Source of the DNA: an uncultured archaeon A07HR60
Lineage (GTDB): Archaea > Halobacteriota > Halobacteria > Halobacteriales > Haloferacaceae
DNA length: 51,326 nt
NCBI GenBank assembly: GCA_000496235.1
Contig: KI543234.1
Span: forward strand, 314,598 to 365,923
Direction: 5' to 3'
The notes under the pieces are model-generated. The model searched no databases. It saw only the letters and a program-made list of their open reading frames with translations, and was not told the DNA's origin. The translations under genes were made by a program, and so were the position numbers. Positions 16,988 to 26,624 of the stretch are shown one piece after another (positions within the stretch are counted from its first letter, which is position 1; each line of letters opens with the position of its first letter).

Positions 16988-18160
16988 TTATCGCGGGTAC
17001 CAGGCCAGTGGGTGGTCAGCCACTAGCTCGACGGTGACCAGCCCGTCCAGATCGAACTCTTCGACGTGGTTGTGAAGACAGTGGACGGAGTCGTCAGAGT
17101 CCAATTCAACGCGGTAAATGAAGGACGGACCGACGTACTGGCGAGCGACGATCTGACCATCGGCCTCCGGTGCAGTGGCGGGTGTTGCCCGAATATCATC
17201 CGGACGAACCAGCACGTCCACTGGGGCTCCGTCGTACACTGCGTCGTATCCTTCGAGCGTCGCCGCGTCGAACCGGCCAATTTCGGTGATCACTTCACCG
17301 TCTTCGAGACGGCCTTTGAGGAACGACGCTCGTCCGAGGAACGAGGCGACGAATTTTGATTCCGGCTGCTCGAACACGTCTTCGGGGGTACCCACCTGCT
17401 CGATTCGGCCGGCGCTGATGACTGCCACCCGATCAGAAATGGACATTGCTTCCTCCTGATCGTGGGTCACGGACACAGCAGTCACACCGGCCTTTTTGAG
17501 GATCGCGCGGATCTCCTCGCGCATCTCGACCCGTAACTGGACATCGAGATTCGAAAATGGTTCATCGAGTAACAACACGTCGGGTTGTGGCGCGAGCGAG
17601 CGGGCCAGCGCCACCCGCTGTTTTTGCCCGCCGGACAGTTGCTCTGGTGTTTTCTCGCCGTGGCTTGGGAGTTCAACGAGTTCGAGTAACTCTTCCACCC
17701 GCGCGTCTGTCTTTTCGGCGTCAGTATCGGTCAGTCCGAATGCGATGTTTTCACGGACTGTCAGGTGCGGGAACAGTGCAAAATCCTGGAATACAAGCCC
17801 CACATCCCGGTTTTCTGGTCGAACAAACGAGTCCGACGATGCAGCGATCTCATCGCCGATCTGGATCTGGCCTGTCGTGGGAGCCTCCAGACCCGCGATC
17901 ATCCGCAAAAGTGTCGTCTTCCCGCACCCCGACGGGCCGAGCAGTGTCAATAACTCTCCGTCGGCCACCGACAGCGACACCTCGTCGATAGCTACCTCCT
18001 GTTGGAACTGCTTCGTGACTCCGTCTAACGTCAAGATCGTCTCGTCGGCCTCACCCCACTCGCGACTGCTCGATGTATTATGCGTCTTACTTGCCCGCCG
18101 GGAAGCTGTGTCCGTTTGTGCCATGTATATGGGCCCGAACGCCTCGTCCGTGTCTGTCAT
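16988..18160 (-). CDS. ABC transporter ATP-binding protein, Fe(III)/spermidine/molybdate (FbpC/PotA) type
   Basis: A 390-residue ATPase that would power import through a membrane permease pair. Motifs: Walker A GPSGCGKTT (about residue 75), Q-loop VFQDFALFPHLTVRENI, signature LSGGQKQRVALARSL, Walker B DVLLLDEPFSNLD and switch His SVTHDQEEA. A C-terminal TOBE domain follows, from about residue 280, ending HNHVEEF...HPLAWYPR. No permease or binding-protein gene is adjacent, so it is an orphan. A TTAGG-4-CCTAA palindrome ends 6 bases upstream of the ATG and suggests iron-dependent control. ATG at 18160 follows a GTG; an internal ATG at 18124 is an alternative. Iron is the preferred guess for its substrate. 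Confidence 0.85.
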   Translation of the reverse strand: MTDTDEAFGPIYMAQTDTASRRASKTHNTSSSREWGEADETILTLDGVTKQFQQEVAIDEVSLSVADGELLTLLGPSGCGKTTLLRMIAGLEAPTTGQIQIGDEIAASSDSFVRPENRDVGLVFQDFALFPHLTVRENIAFGLTDTDAEKTDARVEELLELVELPSHGEKTPEQLSGGQKQRVALARSLAPQPDVLLLDEPFSNLDVQLRVEMREEIRAILKKAGVTAVSVTHDQEEAMSISDRVAVISAGRIEQVGTPEDVFEQPESKFVASFLGRASFLKGRLEDGEVITEIGRFDAATLEGYDAVYDGAPVDVLVRPDDIRATPATAPEADGQIVARQYVGPSFIYRVELDSDDSVHCLHNHVEEFDLDGLVTVELVADHPLAWYPR

Positions 18161-18166
18161 CACAAT

Positions 18167-18180
18167 TTAGGAACGCCTAA
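18167..18180. promoter_or_regulatory. Putative DtxR/IdeR-family (iron) operator
   Basis: Perfect 5-4-5 inverted repeat TTAGGAACGCCTAA. It overlaps the AT-rich promoter core of the orphan ABC ATPase gene. Metal-dependent DtxR-family repressors bind TTAGG-type half-sites in bacteria and archaea, including haloarchaeal iron regulators. Binding here is inferred. Confidence 0.5.
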
Positions 18181-18277
18181 AAACATACCGCTATGGAGTG
18201 CTATTCTCGGCGACAATTACGTCACTCACTAATCGGGGCAGCGAATAGACAGTCACGTTGACGTCCACTGCGGTCGA

Positions 18278-20484
18278 TTAATCCAGGGTCTGACTGATGA
18301 CAGAGCGCCAGTCAGCGATTTGCTCGGCATCGGTCTCGAAGCTGTCGTCGCCAGTAGTGAGTCGGAGACAGCCGCTCTCGTCCGGTGCCCCCAGATCGTG
18401 GACAGGAGCCAGGCCGTCGAAGGCATCTCGGACAGCCTCCGGATCAGTTGTTTGGATGACGGCGCGGCCAGGCATCTCGGCGAAAGCAGCTCCGCGGTTC
18501 GAAACGGAGACATCAACTCCCGTGTCAGCCGTCACCATTTCCGCGAGAGTGACCACCAGCCCCCGTGGCTCACGTCGTGGGCAGCGAGCGTGTCCTCGCG
18601 CCGGGCAATGCGAGCAAGCGTGTCCAGTCGGTCTCGCGGGGCCCGTGGGGGTGCAGGGAAGTCGTCGGCCCCGTCAAATCGGGCGAGATACTCTGATCCA
18701 CCCAGGGTAGGTGCTTCCTCGCCAATCAACAGCAGTTTGCTATCGGAGTGGTTGGTCAGCGCCGTCGGGGTCGCGTCGTATCCTCGTCTGGTTCCCACGA
18801 CGGCGAGCGTCGGTGTCGGTGGGATTGGGCCGGCCGTGGAGTCGTTGTACAGCGACACGTTCCCTCCGACCACTGGCACGTCGAGATTCGAACAGGCATC
18901 GGCCAGTCCAGAGACAATTCCAGAAAAGGCGTGATACACCTCGGGGGTTTCTGGGTTGCCGCCGTTCAGGCAGTTGACCGCCGCGAGAGGGACAGCCCCA
19001 CTGACGGCGAGATTCGTCACGTTTTCAATCGCCACCGCACGGGCACCCTCGGAGGGAGCGGCGGTGGTCCACTGTGGCTCGGCTCCCGCAGACACCGCGA
19101 GACCGACCCCAGACGTGGAGTCTGCATCACTGCCAGCGTCGGGTGGATCGCTCAGCTCCCGTATCGCGAGCACAGACGCATCAGCCCCTGGCCCAGTAGC
19201 CGTTCGGAGGCCGACTTCGTGGTCGTACTGACGATACACCCACTCTTTACTCGCGGTGTTTGGCGAGCCGACGACCGTCTGGACAGCCTCGTCGATATCG
19301 ACTGCCGGTAAGTCGGCGGGTTGCGTCGGTGGCTCCTCTGTAGGGAGGTCGTTCACCGGGGCACCGTCTGCTAACAGTGTCGCCGGCACCTCGACGACAG
19401 TCTCGTCTTCGAACGTGCACACGTACTCTCCGTCGGTCACTTCCCCGATCACCGCACAGTCCAGGTCGAACTGGTCGGCCAGCGAGCGGACCTGATCGAC
19501 GTCTTCAGGAGCCACCTCGTAACACATCCGCTCTTGTGACTCTGCGAGGAGGATTTCCGTCGCGTTCATTTCGGTTTCCCGCTGTGGGACGCGATCCAGT
19601 TGGACGTGGGCCCCAAGCCCGCTCTTGGCGACCATTTCAGAGCTTGCCCCGCCCAGCCCCGCCGCTCCCAGGTCGCGGGCAGAGACGGCCAGTCCCTCTT
19701 CGAGAAGCTGTTCGTTACACTCGATCAGCAGCTTCTCGGTGTACGGGTCGCCGACCTGGACTGCTGGTCTATCCTCCATGGCGGCGTCTTCACTGAGATC
19801 CTCACTCGCAAAGGAGGCGCCACCCAGACCGTCACGGCCGGTCGCGTTCCCCACTAAGACGAGCGGGTTGCCGGGTTGTTGTGCCGCCGCAGTGACCATC
19901 CGATCGGCATCTGTAAGTCCGACACAGGCGACGTTTACCAGCGGATTCCCCTCGTATCCAGAGTGAAACGAGACGCTGCCAGCGACAGTCGGCACACCGA
20001 TTGCATTGCCGTAATCGGCGATTCCCTCTACTACGCCGTCGAAAAGGTATCGGGAGTGGTCGGCGTCGAACTCCCCGAAATACAGCGAATCCATGAGCCC
20101 AATCGGGTACGCGCCCATGCTCATAGTGTCTCTGACGATTCCGCCAACACCCGTCGCCGCACCCTCGTACGGGTCGACGTATGAAGGGTGATTGTGGCTC
20201 TCGATGCCAACGGTCAGGTACGTGTCAGAGTACGCCCGTGCATCTCGGTCTTGAGGCGCTGTGTTCGCGGCATCTGCTGTCGGCAACGCAACCACCGCCG
20301 CGTCGTCTCCGGGACCGACGACAACCTGCGCCCCCTTGGAGTCGAACGCCTCCAACAGCGGGCGAGACGACCGGTACGCACAGTGTTCACTCCAAAGATT
20401 CTCGAACAGTGCCTCCTCGGCCGTCGACAACTCCCGGCCGAGTTCGGCGGTGATCAACTCCGCATCTGGGTCCGAGAGACTCAT
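18278..20484 (-). CDS. purL: Phosphoribosylformylglycinamidine synthase subunit PurL, with an apparent one-base frameshift
   Basis: PurL converts FGAR to FGAM with ATP and ammonia delivered by PurQ/PurS. The first frame gives 650 residues from the ATG at 20484, with [44 protein letters not shown] and [14 protein letters not shown]. It ends [17 protein letters not shown]-stop at 18532. The rest of the protein ([19 protein letters not shown] to SVISQTLD) continues in the next frame to 18278. One missing base in the GC-run near 18558-18564 explains it: restoring it gives [12 protein letters not shown], as in relatives. The corrected length would be about 735 residues. Sequencing error or a recent mutation are both possible. 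The TATA-like AGTAAACATC lies about 30 bases upstream. Confidence 0.9.
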
Positions 20485-20778
20485 GATCACAGTCACTGAC
20501 ACAGGATGTTTACTTCTTTTCATCTGGCCAGATCCCACCCGGCCGATTCACCACTTTGGTATCTAGTACCTGATCCCATCGGGCACAAATCCAGACTCTA
20601 CACGAGCCATCGAGCTATCGCCACCCAGCACCGGCACCTGATACCGAGGTGAAGTGATCACGACCTATTCCGTCGACTGATACCGTCTCGACCCACGAGA
20701 CAACCAGCACCGAACGTGACCGCGAGCCACATCACCTGTACCGCGACCCTTTTTATATTGTACCGTCTATCTGGGTAC
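20485..20778. other. Divergent promoter region of purL and the PHP gene
   Basis: About 295 bases between two divergent genes. It contains the palindromic GGTATCTAGTACC (20558-20570) and two copies of CTGATACCG (20638 and 20677, 39 bases apart). Toward the PHP gene there is a strong TATA box. The repeated GGTATCAG-like words could be operators. No gene is seen. Confidence 0.4.
20752..20759 (+). promoter_or_regulatory. TATA box of the PHP gene
   Basis: TTTATATT, 19 bases before the GTG at 20779. It argues for the GTG as start, because the longer frame would place this box inside the gene. Confidence 0.6.
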
Positions 20779-21462
20779 GTGCAATCGGTCGAGCTCCACA
20801 CACACTCAGAGCGGTCACACGACGGGCGAGATCCGGTAGACCTGCTCGTCGAACAGGCAGCCGCCGTGGGACTCGACGCACTCGCCGTGACTGATCACGA
20901 TGCGATCGACGCCAGCCGCCGAGCAGCCGAGTTGGCAACAGACCAGGGGTTAGTCGGGATCGTCGGGATGGAAGTCACGAGCGCAGCAGGACATATCTTA
21001 GCTCTCGGGATCGACGATCTGATCGATTCGGGCCAGGATTACCGCGAGACGGTCGATCAGATTCACGACACAGGCGGGATTGCCGTCATCCCACATCCGT
21101 TTCAAAAGGCTCGCCACGGGGTGGCCCCGCACGTGTCTGACGAGGACCTCGCCGCTGCGGACGCAATCGAAGTGTACAATTCACGGCTGCTGACGGGCCG
21201 GGCCAATCGCACAGCCGATCGGTTCGCGACCGACCACGATATCCCGAAAACAGCGGGTAGTGACGCGCACATTTCAGAGATGGTCGGCCAGGCCGTCACG
21301 GAGGTGGGGACAGACGAAGCCACCGTACCGGGGATTCTAGAGGCGATTGGTGCCGGGCGGACCAGCGTGGTCGGCCAGCGCACGCCCTGGTTAATCTCGT
21401 TCAGGCAGGCGGCAGGCGGGGCGAAACGCCGCGTAGTCCGCCGTCTCGCCCAGTGGCGGTGA
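20779..21462 (+). CDS. PHP-domain metal-dependent phosphoesterase
   Basis: A 227-residue PHP-family hydrolase (the fold of histidinol phosphatase and of DNA polymerase exonuclease domains). Metal ligands are visible in VELHTHSERSHDG (residues 4-16), AVTDHDAIDA, GMEVTS, the IPHPFQK segment and the final GSDAH. Substrates in related TrpH-like enzymes are nucleoside 3',5'-bisphosphates or short RNAs; the substrate here is unknown. The GTG start at 20779 is preferred over 20716 because of the TATA box and because conserved residues start right after it. Its stop overlaps the start of the next gene, so the two are likely translated together. Confidence 0.85.
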   Translation: MQSVELHTHSERSHDGRDPVDLLVEQAAAVGLDALAVTDHDAIDASRRAAELATDQGLVGIVGMEVTSAAGHILALGIDDLIDSGQDYRETVDQIHDTGGIAVIPHPFQKARHGVAPHVSDEDLAAADAIEVYNSRLLTGRANRTADRFATDHDIPKTAGSDAHISEMVGQAVTEVGTDEATVPGILEAIGAGRTSVVGQRTPWLISFRQAAGGAKRRVVRRLAQWR

Positions 21463-22802
21463 CCCGCCCCGAGGATTCGGCGACTGACGATATCCGTGGT
21501 GCAGCGCCGTCAGCAGTTCGTCGGGCAATCGCCAATCGCCGACCACTCCCGGGTTCGACCGAAGGAAAGAGCAGAGACACAACCGTAGACGGGAACGAAC
21601 AGGAGGATGAGTCCGTCTGTCGGGGATACAGTGGAGTGTTGTCGGCAGACTCATACTGCGACAGTCCACGGTTCGTTCGAGACGTTCTCGGCCGAGAGCC
21701 GCTGTTTCGCGAGGGCAGGAGCGATGGGGAGGCGTCCGGTGAGACGGCTCATCAAAAAGAGGCTGGGACCGGGGTTCTGTCTCCTGGTGATCAAGAGTCG
21801 TGGGCCCGCAACCCCCGAGAACTGACGCAACCGATACGTTATCCACCGGGAGTGATTGCCGATTCGAGTGATCGTATCGACCAGTTGACTCTGCCAGAGC
21901 CGGCCTCACTGGACGCTGACACCGCTCTAGAGGCGGTTCGAGATGCCACCGAGCATGTGTTCTGCTTTGACGGCGAGCAACAACGGGCGGGCGCCTCCGC
22001 CGGGCTCACGACCAGCCCGGGGGCGGTAGACGCAATCGCGTTTTCTGGTGGCGTCGATTCGACGCTGTTAGCGGCCGCCTGCCCGGAGGCAGCGTTGTAC
22101 GTCGGTGGATTCGAGGGATCGCACGACCGCCAGGCAGCGACGGAGGTTGCGGCTGCCATGGGTCGTGATCTGCGAGTCGTCGAGTTCACTCACGAGACAC
22201 TTGTCGCGGCGATTCCCGAAGTGGTGGCAGCCACCGGGAGAACCAATCCGATGGACGTGGCAATTGCAATCCCGCTGTATCTGGTGGGACAACAAGCGGC
22301 AGCCGACGGCGCGGACACGCTCGGAGTCGGCCAGGGAGCCGACGAACTGTTCGGCGGATACGCGAAGATGGCCGACCCAGCAACCGACAGCCGCCTGGAA
22401 TCCAATACGGTCCGGGGAGCACAGCGGGAATTGGTCTCAGGACTGTCAGGCCAACTCGAGCGAGATGTGCTGACACTCCGTGCAGCATCAGTCGAACCGT
22501 GGACCCCGTTTCTCGACGATCGACTGATCGCTGCAGCACTCCGGCTCCCCGGTCAGCTCCTTGCAACCGAGGATCGTCACAAAATCGCGCTCCGGCGGGT
22601 GGCTGACCCATATGTTCCAGCGGAAGCCCGTGATGCTGGAAAGAAAGCTGTTCAATACGGGAGTTACGTCTCCAGGGAACTGGACCGACTCGCGCGTCAA
22701 GCGGGCTATAAACGTCGGATCGACGACCACGTCGGGAAGTACATTCGCTCGGTCGTCGACGACGCAGGGGTGACTCGCCCGTCTCTCGAAGAACCGTCGT
22801 GA
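21453..22802 (+). CDS. Asparagine synthase C-terminal domain protein lacking the glutaminase nucleophile
   Basis: A 449-residue protein with the ATP-pyrophosphatase domain of asparagine synthetase: PP-loop AFSGGVDSTLLAA (near residue 200), GVGQGADELFGGYAKM (near 295), PWTPFLDDRLIAAALRLP, and the KxAL and GKKAVQYGSYVSRELDRL tail. The N-terminal region keeps faint glutaminase features (YSGVL, RFVRDVLGREPLF) but has no N-terminal Cys2 nucleophile, so it cannot take ammonia from glutamine. It contains a divergent, polar stretch (about 35-135). It may use free ammonia or amidate another substrate. Starts with GTG inside the end of the PHP gene (10-base overlap). Confidence 0.8.
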   Translation: MAVTRPEDSATDDIRGAAPSAVRRAIANRRPLPGSTEGKSRDTTVDGNEQEDESVCRGYSGVLSADSYCDSPRFVRDVLGREPLFREGRSDGEASGETAHQKEAGTGVLSPGDQESWARNPRELTQPIRYPPGVIADSSDRIDQLTLPEPASLDADTALEAVRDATEHVFCFDGEQQRAGASAGLTTSPGAVDAIAFSGGVDSTLLAAACPEAALYVGGFEGSHDRQAATEVAAAMGRDLRVVEFTHETLVAAIPEVVAATGRTNPMDVAIAIPLYLVGQQAAADGADTLGVGQGADELFGGYAKMADPATDSRLESNTVRGAQRELVSGLSGQLERDVLTLRAASVEPWTPFLDDRLIAAALRLPGQLLATEDRHKIALRRVADPYVPAEARDAGKKAVQYGSYVSRELDRLARQAGYKRRIDDHVGKYIRSVVDDAGVTRPSLEEPS

Positions 22803-23055
22803 GGAACGTTTCGGGGTCGAACTCCGGAGGACTCGGCCGACCCTGTCTGGAGACTCCCTGTGAGGACAGCCCTGAGCCGCGAGTTCCCGTCGGTGTCTGC
22901 CCCTGCCCTATCGTGTGCGGATTCACGCCCCCTACAAATCGAGTTCAGTCCCAACCGTGTGATGCTGACAGCCCATCTGAATGTGAGCGCTCGTCGGCCG
23001 CTCAAGCACGTGTGTGAAACACAAGAATTGTAATTCGAGACACAATGGTGTGGGT

Positions 23056-24978
23056 ATGACGCAGCCGCGGGTTGATCGAACACTCCTGGCGTTGATTGGA
23101 GTGACACTGCTAGCGCTTCTGACACGGCTTTGGAATCTCGGTGGCCGGGTGTTCCACTGGGATGAGGGTCGTGTCGGCTACTGGACGCTCCGGTACGCCG
23201 AAACCGGGGAGTTCTCGTACGCCCCGATTATCCATGGGCCATTCATCCCGCTCGTCAACGGCGCGGTCTTTGATACTCTGGGCGCGAGTGACGTGACCGC
23301 GCGGCTGGTGGTCGCCATCATCGGTGGGCTGGTCCCGCTGTCAGTCTGGTTGTTCCGGAAGCACCTTCACGACACAGAGGTGGTTATCGCTGGCGCTCTT
23401 CTCGGGTTCAATCCCTTGCTAATCTACTACTCCCGGTTCATGCGTAACGACGTCTTAGTCGCCGGGTTCACACTGGTTGCGCTGGGGTTCGCGGTCCGAG
23501 TCCTGGACACCCGACAGATACGCTACGGCTACCCGAGTGTGGCCTTTCTGGCACTCTCGCTCACGACGAAAGCCAACACGCTCCTGTATCTGCTGTGTTT
23601 CGGCGGAGCAGCGGTTCTGCTCGTCGATCAGCGCCTGGTTCGGCGTGCGAGTGCCGAACCCGTCCAGGAAATCCTCCGTGAGTGGGCGGGCGCAACGCTT
23701 GACGAAGTGAAACGGGTCGGTGGAGGGACTCATCCGTTCGCGCGGGTGACGGCTCACCTCGTCGGTATGGCTGTCGTATTCACGACTATCATCGTCGCGT
23801 TTTACTCCCCGAGACCCTTCGTCTATGAGGCACTCGATCAACCGTCTCAGTGGGCCAATCTGCTCCGGGTTTCGACTATCGGTGCCGCCACCGAGCTTTG
23901 GGATCTCTGGATTACAGGAGGGATGCAGGGGAACCCGTACTTCGAGTACTTGTATGCGAAACTGGACACGCTCGCAAACACCGCTGCCGTCGTCGTCGGC
24001 TTCGCCGTTATCGGGTTTCTCGTCGACGGCTACACCGGCCAACCGAGGGCAGCCACAACACCGACAGCTGCAGATGGGAGTGGCGAACTCCCAGCAAACA
24101 CGGTTGACGGGACATCGCCACCAGATCAACCGTCAGGATCACACGACGGCCCAGACAGTCGAGACCCCGATGCAACGGCACGTGAGACACAAGAGACTGA
24201 CAGCGGCGCGCAATTTCAGTGGCTGAGGGATATCGTCAACGCAGGAGCGATCGAGGATACGTCAGGTTCACGCCTGTTCGTCGCGTTCGCGACGTACTGG
24301 GGCCTTGCGAGTGTGATCGGCTACCCAGTGGCGACAGACATTCTCGCCCCGTGGTCGGCAGTCCACATCGTCGTGCCGCTTGTGTTTCCTGCGGCTGTCG
24401 GGCTTGCGTGGGTTGTCGAGACCGGGATAGTGGCACTAGACTCTCGAGACGGCGTAAGCCTTGCACTCGCGGGGATCGTATTACTCGTAGCAATCGGGGG
24501 TGTCGCCGTGCCAGCCGCGACTTACTGGAACACGGCAGATCCGGGTAACGACGCGATTATCCAGTATTCGCAGCCACACAACGAGGTTCGTGGCCTGACA
24601 GACGACATCGCGGCAGTCGCCGCAGGAAACGAGGGGCCGGACGTCATGTTCGTAGGGACGAATCTTCCGGGCAGGGGTGAGACGTTTTATCTCGAGAACG
24701 AGAGTGTCGCCAACCAACAACCTGCCGCTGGCGGCTGGTACGATCGATTACCGCTACCGTGGTATCTGGAACAAGCCGGTGCCGAGCCGGTTAGCGTGCC
24801 ACCGGACACGTCTGCGGCAGACGTGGCTGCGGAGGCACCACCCGTCGTCATCGCTCACGTAGACGACCGCGAGAGACTCGAACCACACCTCGACGGGTAC
24901 ACGAGTCACGAATACACGATGCGCCAAGATGACTTTCGGGTGGTCGTGTTCACCGACCGCACTGTGATCTCAGAGTGA
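23056..24978 (+). CDS. Agl23-like, flippase activity-associated membrane protein (TIGR03663 family)
   Basis: A 640-residue polytopic membrane protein of the GT-C-like family found with archaeal N-glycosylation genes. The first helix is followed by the family signature RVFHWDEGRVGYWTLRYAE, whose acidic pair resembles the catalytic or metal site of GT-C glycosyltransferases. About ten more hydrophobic segments follow. A cytoplasmic or extracellular polar insertion (about 335-400, rich in Asp, Thr and Gly) interrupts the membrane part. The C-terminus is soluble, with VMFVGTNLPGRGETFYLENE and RQDDFRVVVFTDR. Start: ATG at 23056; the in-frame codons from 23014 are not conserved. No other glycosylation gene lies beside it. 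Confidence 0.85.
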   Translation: MTQPRVDRTLLALIGVTLLALLTRLWNLGGRVFHWDEGRVGYWTLRYAETGEFSYAPIIHGPFIPLVNGAVFDTLGASDVTARLVVAIIGGLVPLSVWLFRKHLHDTEVVIAGALLGFNPLLIYYSRFMRNDVLVAGFTLVALGFAVRVLDTRQIRYGYPSVAFLALSLTTKANTLLYLLCFGGAAVLLVDQRLVRRASAEPVQEILREWAGATLDEVKRVGGGTHPFARVTAHLVGMAVVFTTIIVAFYSPRPFVYEALDQPSQWANLLRVSTIGAATELWDLWITGGMQGNPYFEYLYAKLDTLANTAAVVVGFAVIGFLVDGYTGQPRAATTPTAADGSGELPANTVDGTSPPDQPSGSHDGPDSRDPDATARETQETDSGAQFQWLRDIVNAGAIEDTSGSRLFVAFATYWGLASVIGYPVATDILAPWSAVHIVVPLVFPAAVGLAWVVETGIVALDSRDGVSLALAGIVLLVAIGGVAVPAATYWNTADPGNDAIIQYSQPHNEVRGLTDDIAAVAAGNEGPDVMFVGTNLPGRGETFYLENESVANQQPAAGGWYDRLPLPWYLEQAGAEPVSVPPDTSAADVAAEAPPVVIAHVDDRERLEPHLDGYTSHEYTMRQDDFRVVVFTDRTVISE

Positions 24979-25130
24979 CACATCTTGAGCGGCTGGTCAT
25001 CCATCGGGGGAGCAATTACGGATGAACTCGTGAGTCTGGTGTTGGAGTGTCACTCGTCTCGTGAATGCGGGCCACTATCGTGAGGGTGTGTAGGAATTCT
25101 TATTTGGCGGCCTTCGTAATGAGGGGCATA

Positions 25131-26303
25131 ATGACGACACTCCCAGGACCCACGGTCGGGGTTATCGGCGGCGGTCAACTGGGGCGGATGCTCGGAGAGG
25201 CAGCCGCGCCGTTGGGTGTGGATTTAATCGTCTTAGACCCGACAGAGTCACCGCCAGCCAGGGCAACGACGACCGGCCAAATCGCGGGTGGCTTCGGCGA
25301 CCGGGAGGCAGTCATGGAGCTGGCCTCGCAGGTCGATGCACTGACGTACGAAATCGAGCTGGCAGACCCGGATCTGCTCGCAGAGGCAGCCAAAAAGTTC
25401 GACATTCCCGTTCACCCGGACCCGGCAACACTCCGGACGATTCAGGATAAGCTCATCCAGACGGAGGCACTCGCGGACGCGGGGATCCCGATCCCGGAAT
25501 TCGTCGGCGTCGACACCGAAGAGTCGCTCTCGGAGGCCGTTGAGGAACTTAGAGCAGTGATGTTGAAAGCCCGGACCGGTGGATACGACGGTCGCGGAAA
25601 CATTCCCGTGGACTCGCCCGCGGACGCAGCAGACGCCTTGCGAACTGTCGGGGGTAACGCACTGGCGGAGGCGTTCGTGCCCTATGAGCGAGAAGTATCG
25701 GTTATCGGGGTCAAAGGGGCCGACACCGTCCGAACGTACCCCGTGACGGAGACAATCCATCGCGAGCAAATCCTCCGCGAGAGTCTGACACCAGCCCGCG
25801 CCTCACCAGCAGTGCGTGACAAAGCCCAGTCAGTCGCGGTCGACGTACTGGAGACGCTGGAGGGGCGTGGAGTATACGGGATCGAACTATTCGAGACGGC
25901 GGCTGGACAGATCCTCGTCAACGAAATCGCTCCGCGGCCCCACAATTCTGGCCACTGGACCATCGAGGGGGCCGTCACCTCACAGTTCGAAAATCACCTC
26001 CGAGCCGTCTTAGGATGGCCGCTTGGGCCGACAGATCTCGTCGCACCGACCGCGACGGCGAATCTGCTTGGCGACACGCCTGATCGTCAGTCACAGGTGC
26101 AAACCAATCCCGTCGACACGGTATTGGCGGATTCAGAAACGAGTCTTCACTGGTACGGCAAGCGTGAGGTCTACCCGCTGCGAAAAATGGGTCACATTAC
26201 CGTAACTGACCGACAGGCCGACGCTGGCGGCAGAGACACGTCGATGGACCCGCTCGAGAAAGCACGGGAGCTGCGAGACCAGGTCACGTTCACAGCCGAG
26301 TGA
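25131..26303 (+). CDS. purK: 5-(carboxyamino)imidazole ribonucleotide synthase PurK
   Basis: A 390-residue ATP-grasp enzyme that carboxylates AIR with bicarbonate to give N5-CAIR in purine synthesis. The N-terminal Rossmann part is VGVIGGGQLGRMLGEAAAPL; the ATP-grasp has VMLKARTGGYDGRGN (about 140-155), AFVPYEREVSVIG, and the metal-binding end LVNEIAPRPHNSGHWTIEG. The C-terminal lid ends KMGHITVTD. ATG at 25131 with GAGGGG seven bases upstream and TTCTTATTTGG about 30 bases upstream. PurE follows 321 bases downstream on the same strand and performs the next step. Confidence 0.96.
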   Translation: MTTLPGPTVGVIGGGQLGRMLGEAAAPLGVDLIVLDPTESPPARATTTGQIAGGFGDREAVMELASQVDALTYEIELADPDLLAEAAKKFDIPVHPDPATLRTIQDKLIQTEALADAGIPIPEFVGVDTEESLSEAVEELRAVMLKARTGGYDGRGNIPVDSPADAADALRTVGGNALAEAFVPYEREVSVIGVKGADTVRTYPVTETIHREQILRESLTPARASPAVRDKAQSVAVDVLETLEGRGVYGIELFETAAGQILVNEIAPRPHNSGHWTIEGAVTSQFENHLRAVLGWPLGPTDLVAPTATANLLGDTPDRQSQVQTNPVDTVLADSETSLHWYGKREVYPLRKMGHITVTDRQADAGGRDTSMDPLEKARELRDQVTFTAE

Positions 26304-26624
26304 GCCGCTGTTACTCGCCTCGGGTGTGGCTGAGTCTCACAGGAGCCAACAGAGTTGAGACAAGTATACGGGACTCAGCCGAGACCGAGATCGAGATTAA
26401 TCGGGACCCCGACGAGATGGGTCATGGTACACAGAGACGAGATTTGGCGAGCCCAGCCCTGCTGATCCTGGCAGGGACACACGGGTACTTGTCAAGACTC
26501 GAAATCAAGGGGTAGCTGGCCAATACCGGTGGCGAACTGCAGGGCCAAAGCAAGTATTACGACGTCGGACAAGATACCCACGTCAGTACATATATACCCG
26601 GTTAGGCGGGATTTCCACTACGAA
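26304..26624 (+). other. purK-purE intergenic region
   Basis: About 320 bases. One hairpin, CCCTGC-8-GCAGGG (26457-26476), could end the purK transcript, and a TATA box serves purE. No supported frame; purE therefore appears to have its own transcript despite adjacency to purK. Confidence 0.45.
26588..26598 (+). promoter_or_regulatory. TATA box of purE
   Basis: ACATATATACC, about 27 bases before the ATG at 26625; the most AT-rich point of the upstream region. Confidence 0.6.

Noticed and set aside
17496-18170. + strand frame opposite the ABC ATPase
   Set aside because: Shadow of a gene with intact Walker and signature motifs; no independent start signal.
18552-18566. Programmed ribosomal frameshift in purL
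   Set aside because: No classical slippery heptamer (C-GGG-GGC) and no known frameshifting in PurL; an error or mutation is simpler. Kept as a finding, not as a mechanism.
23455-24129. Minus-strand frame opposite the Agl23-like gene
   Set aside because: Overlaps fully a conserved membrane protein and shows no family features.
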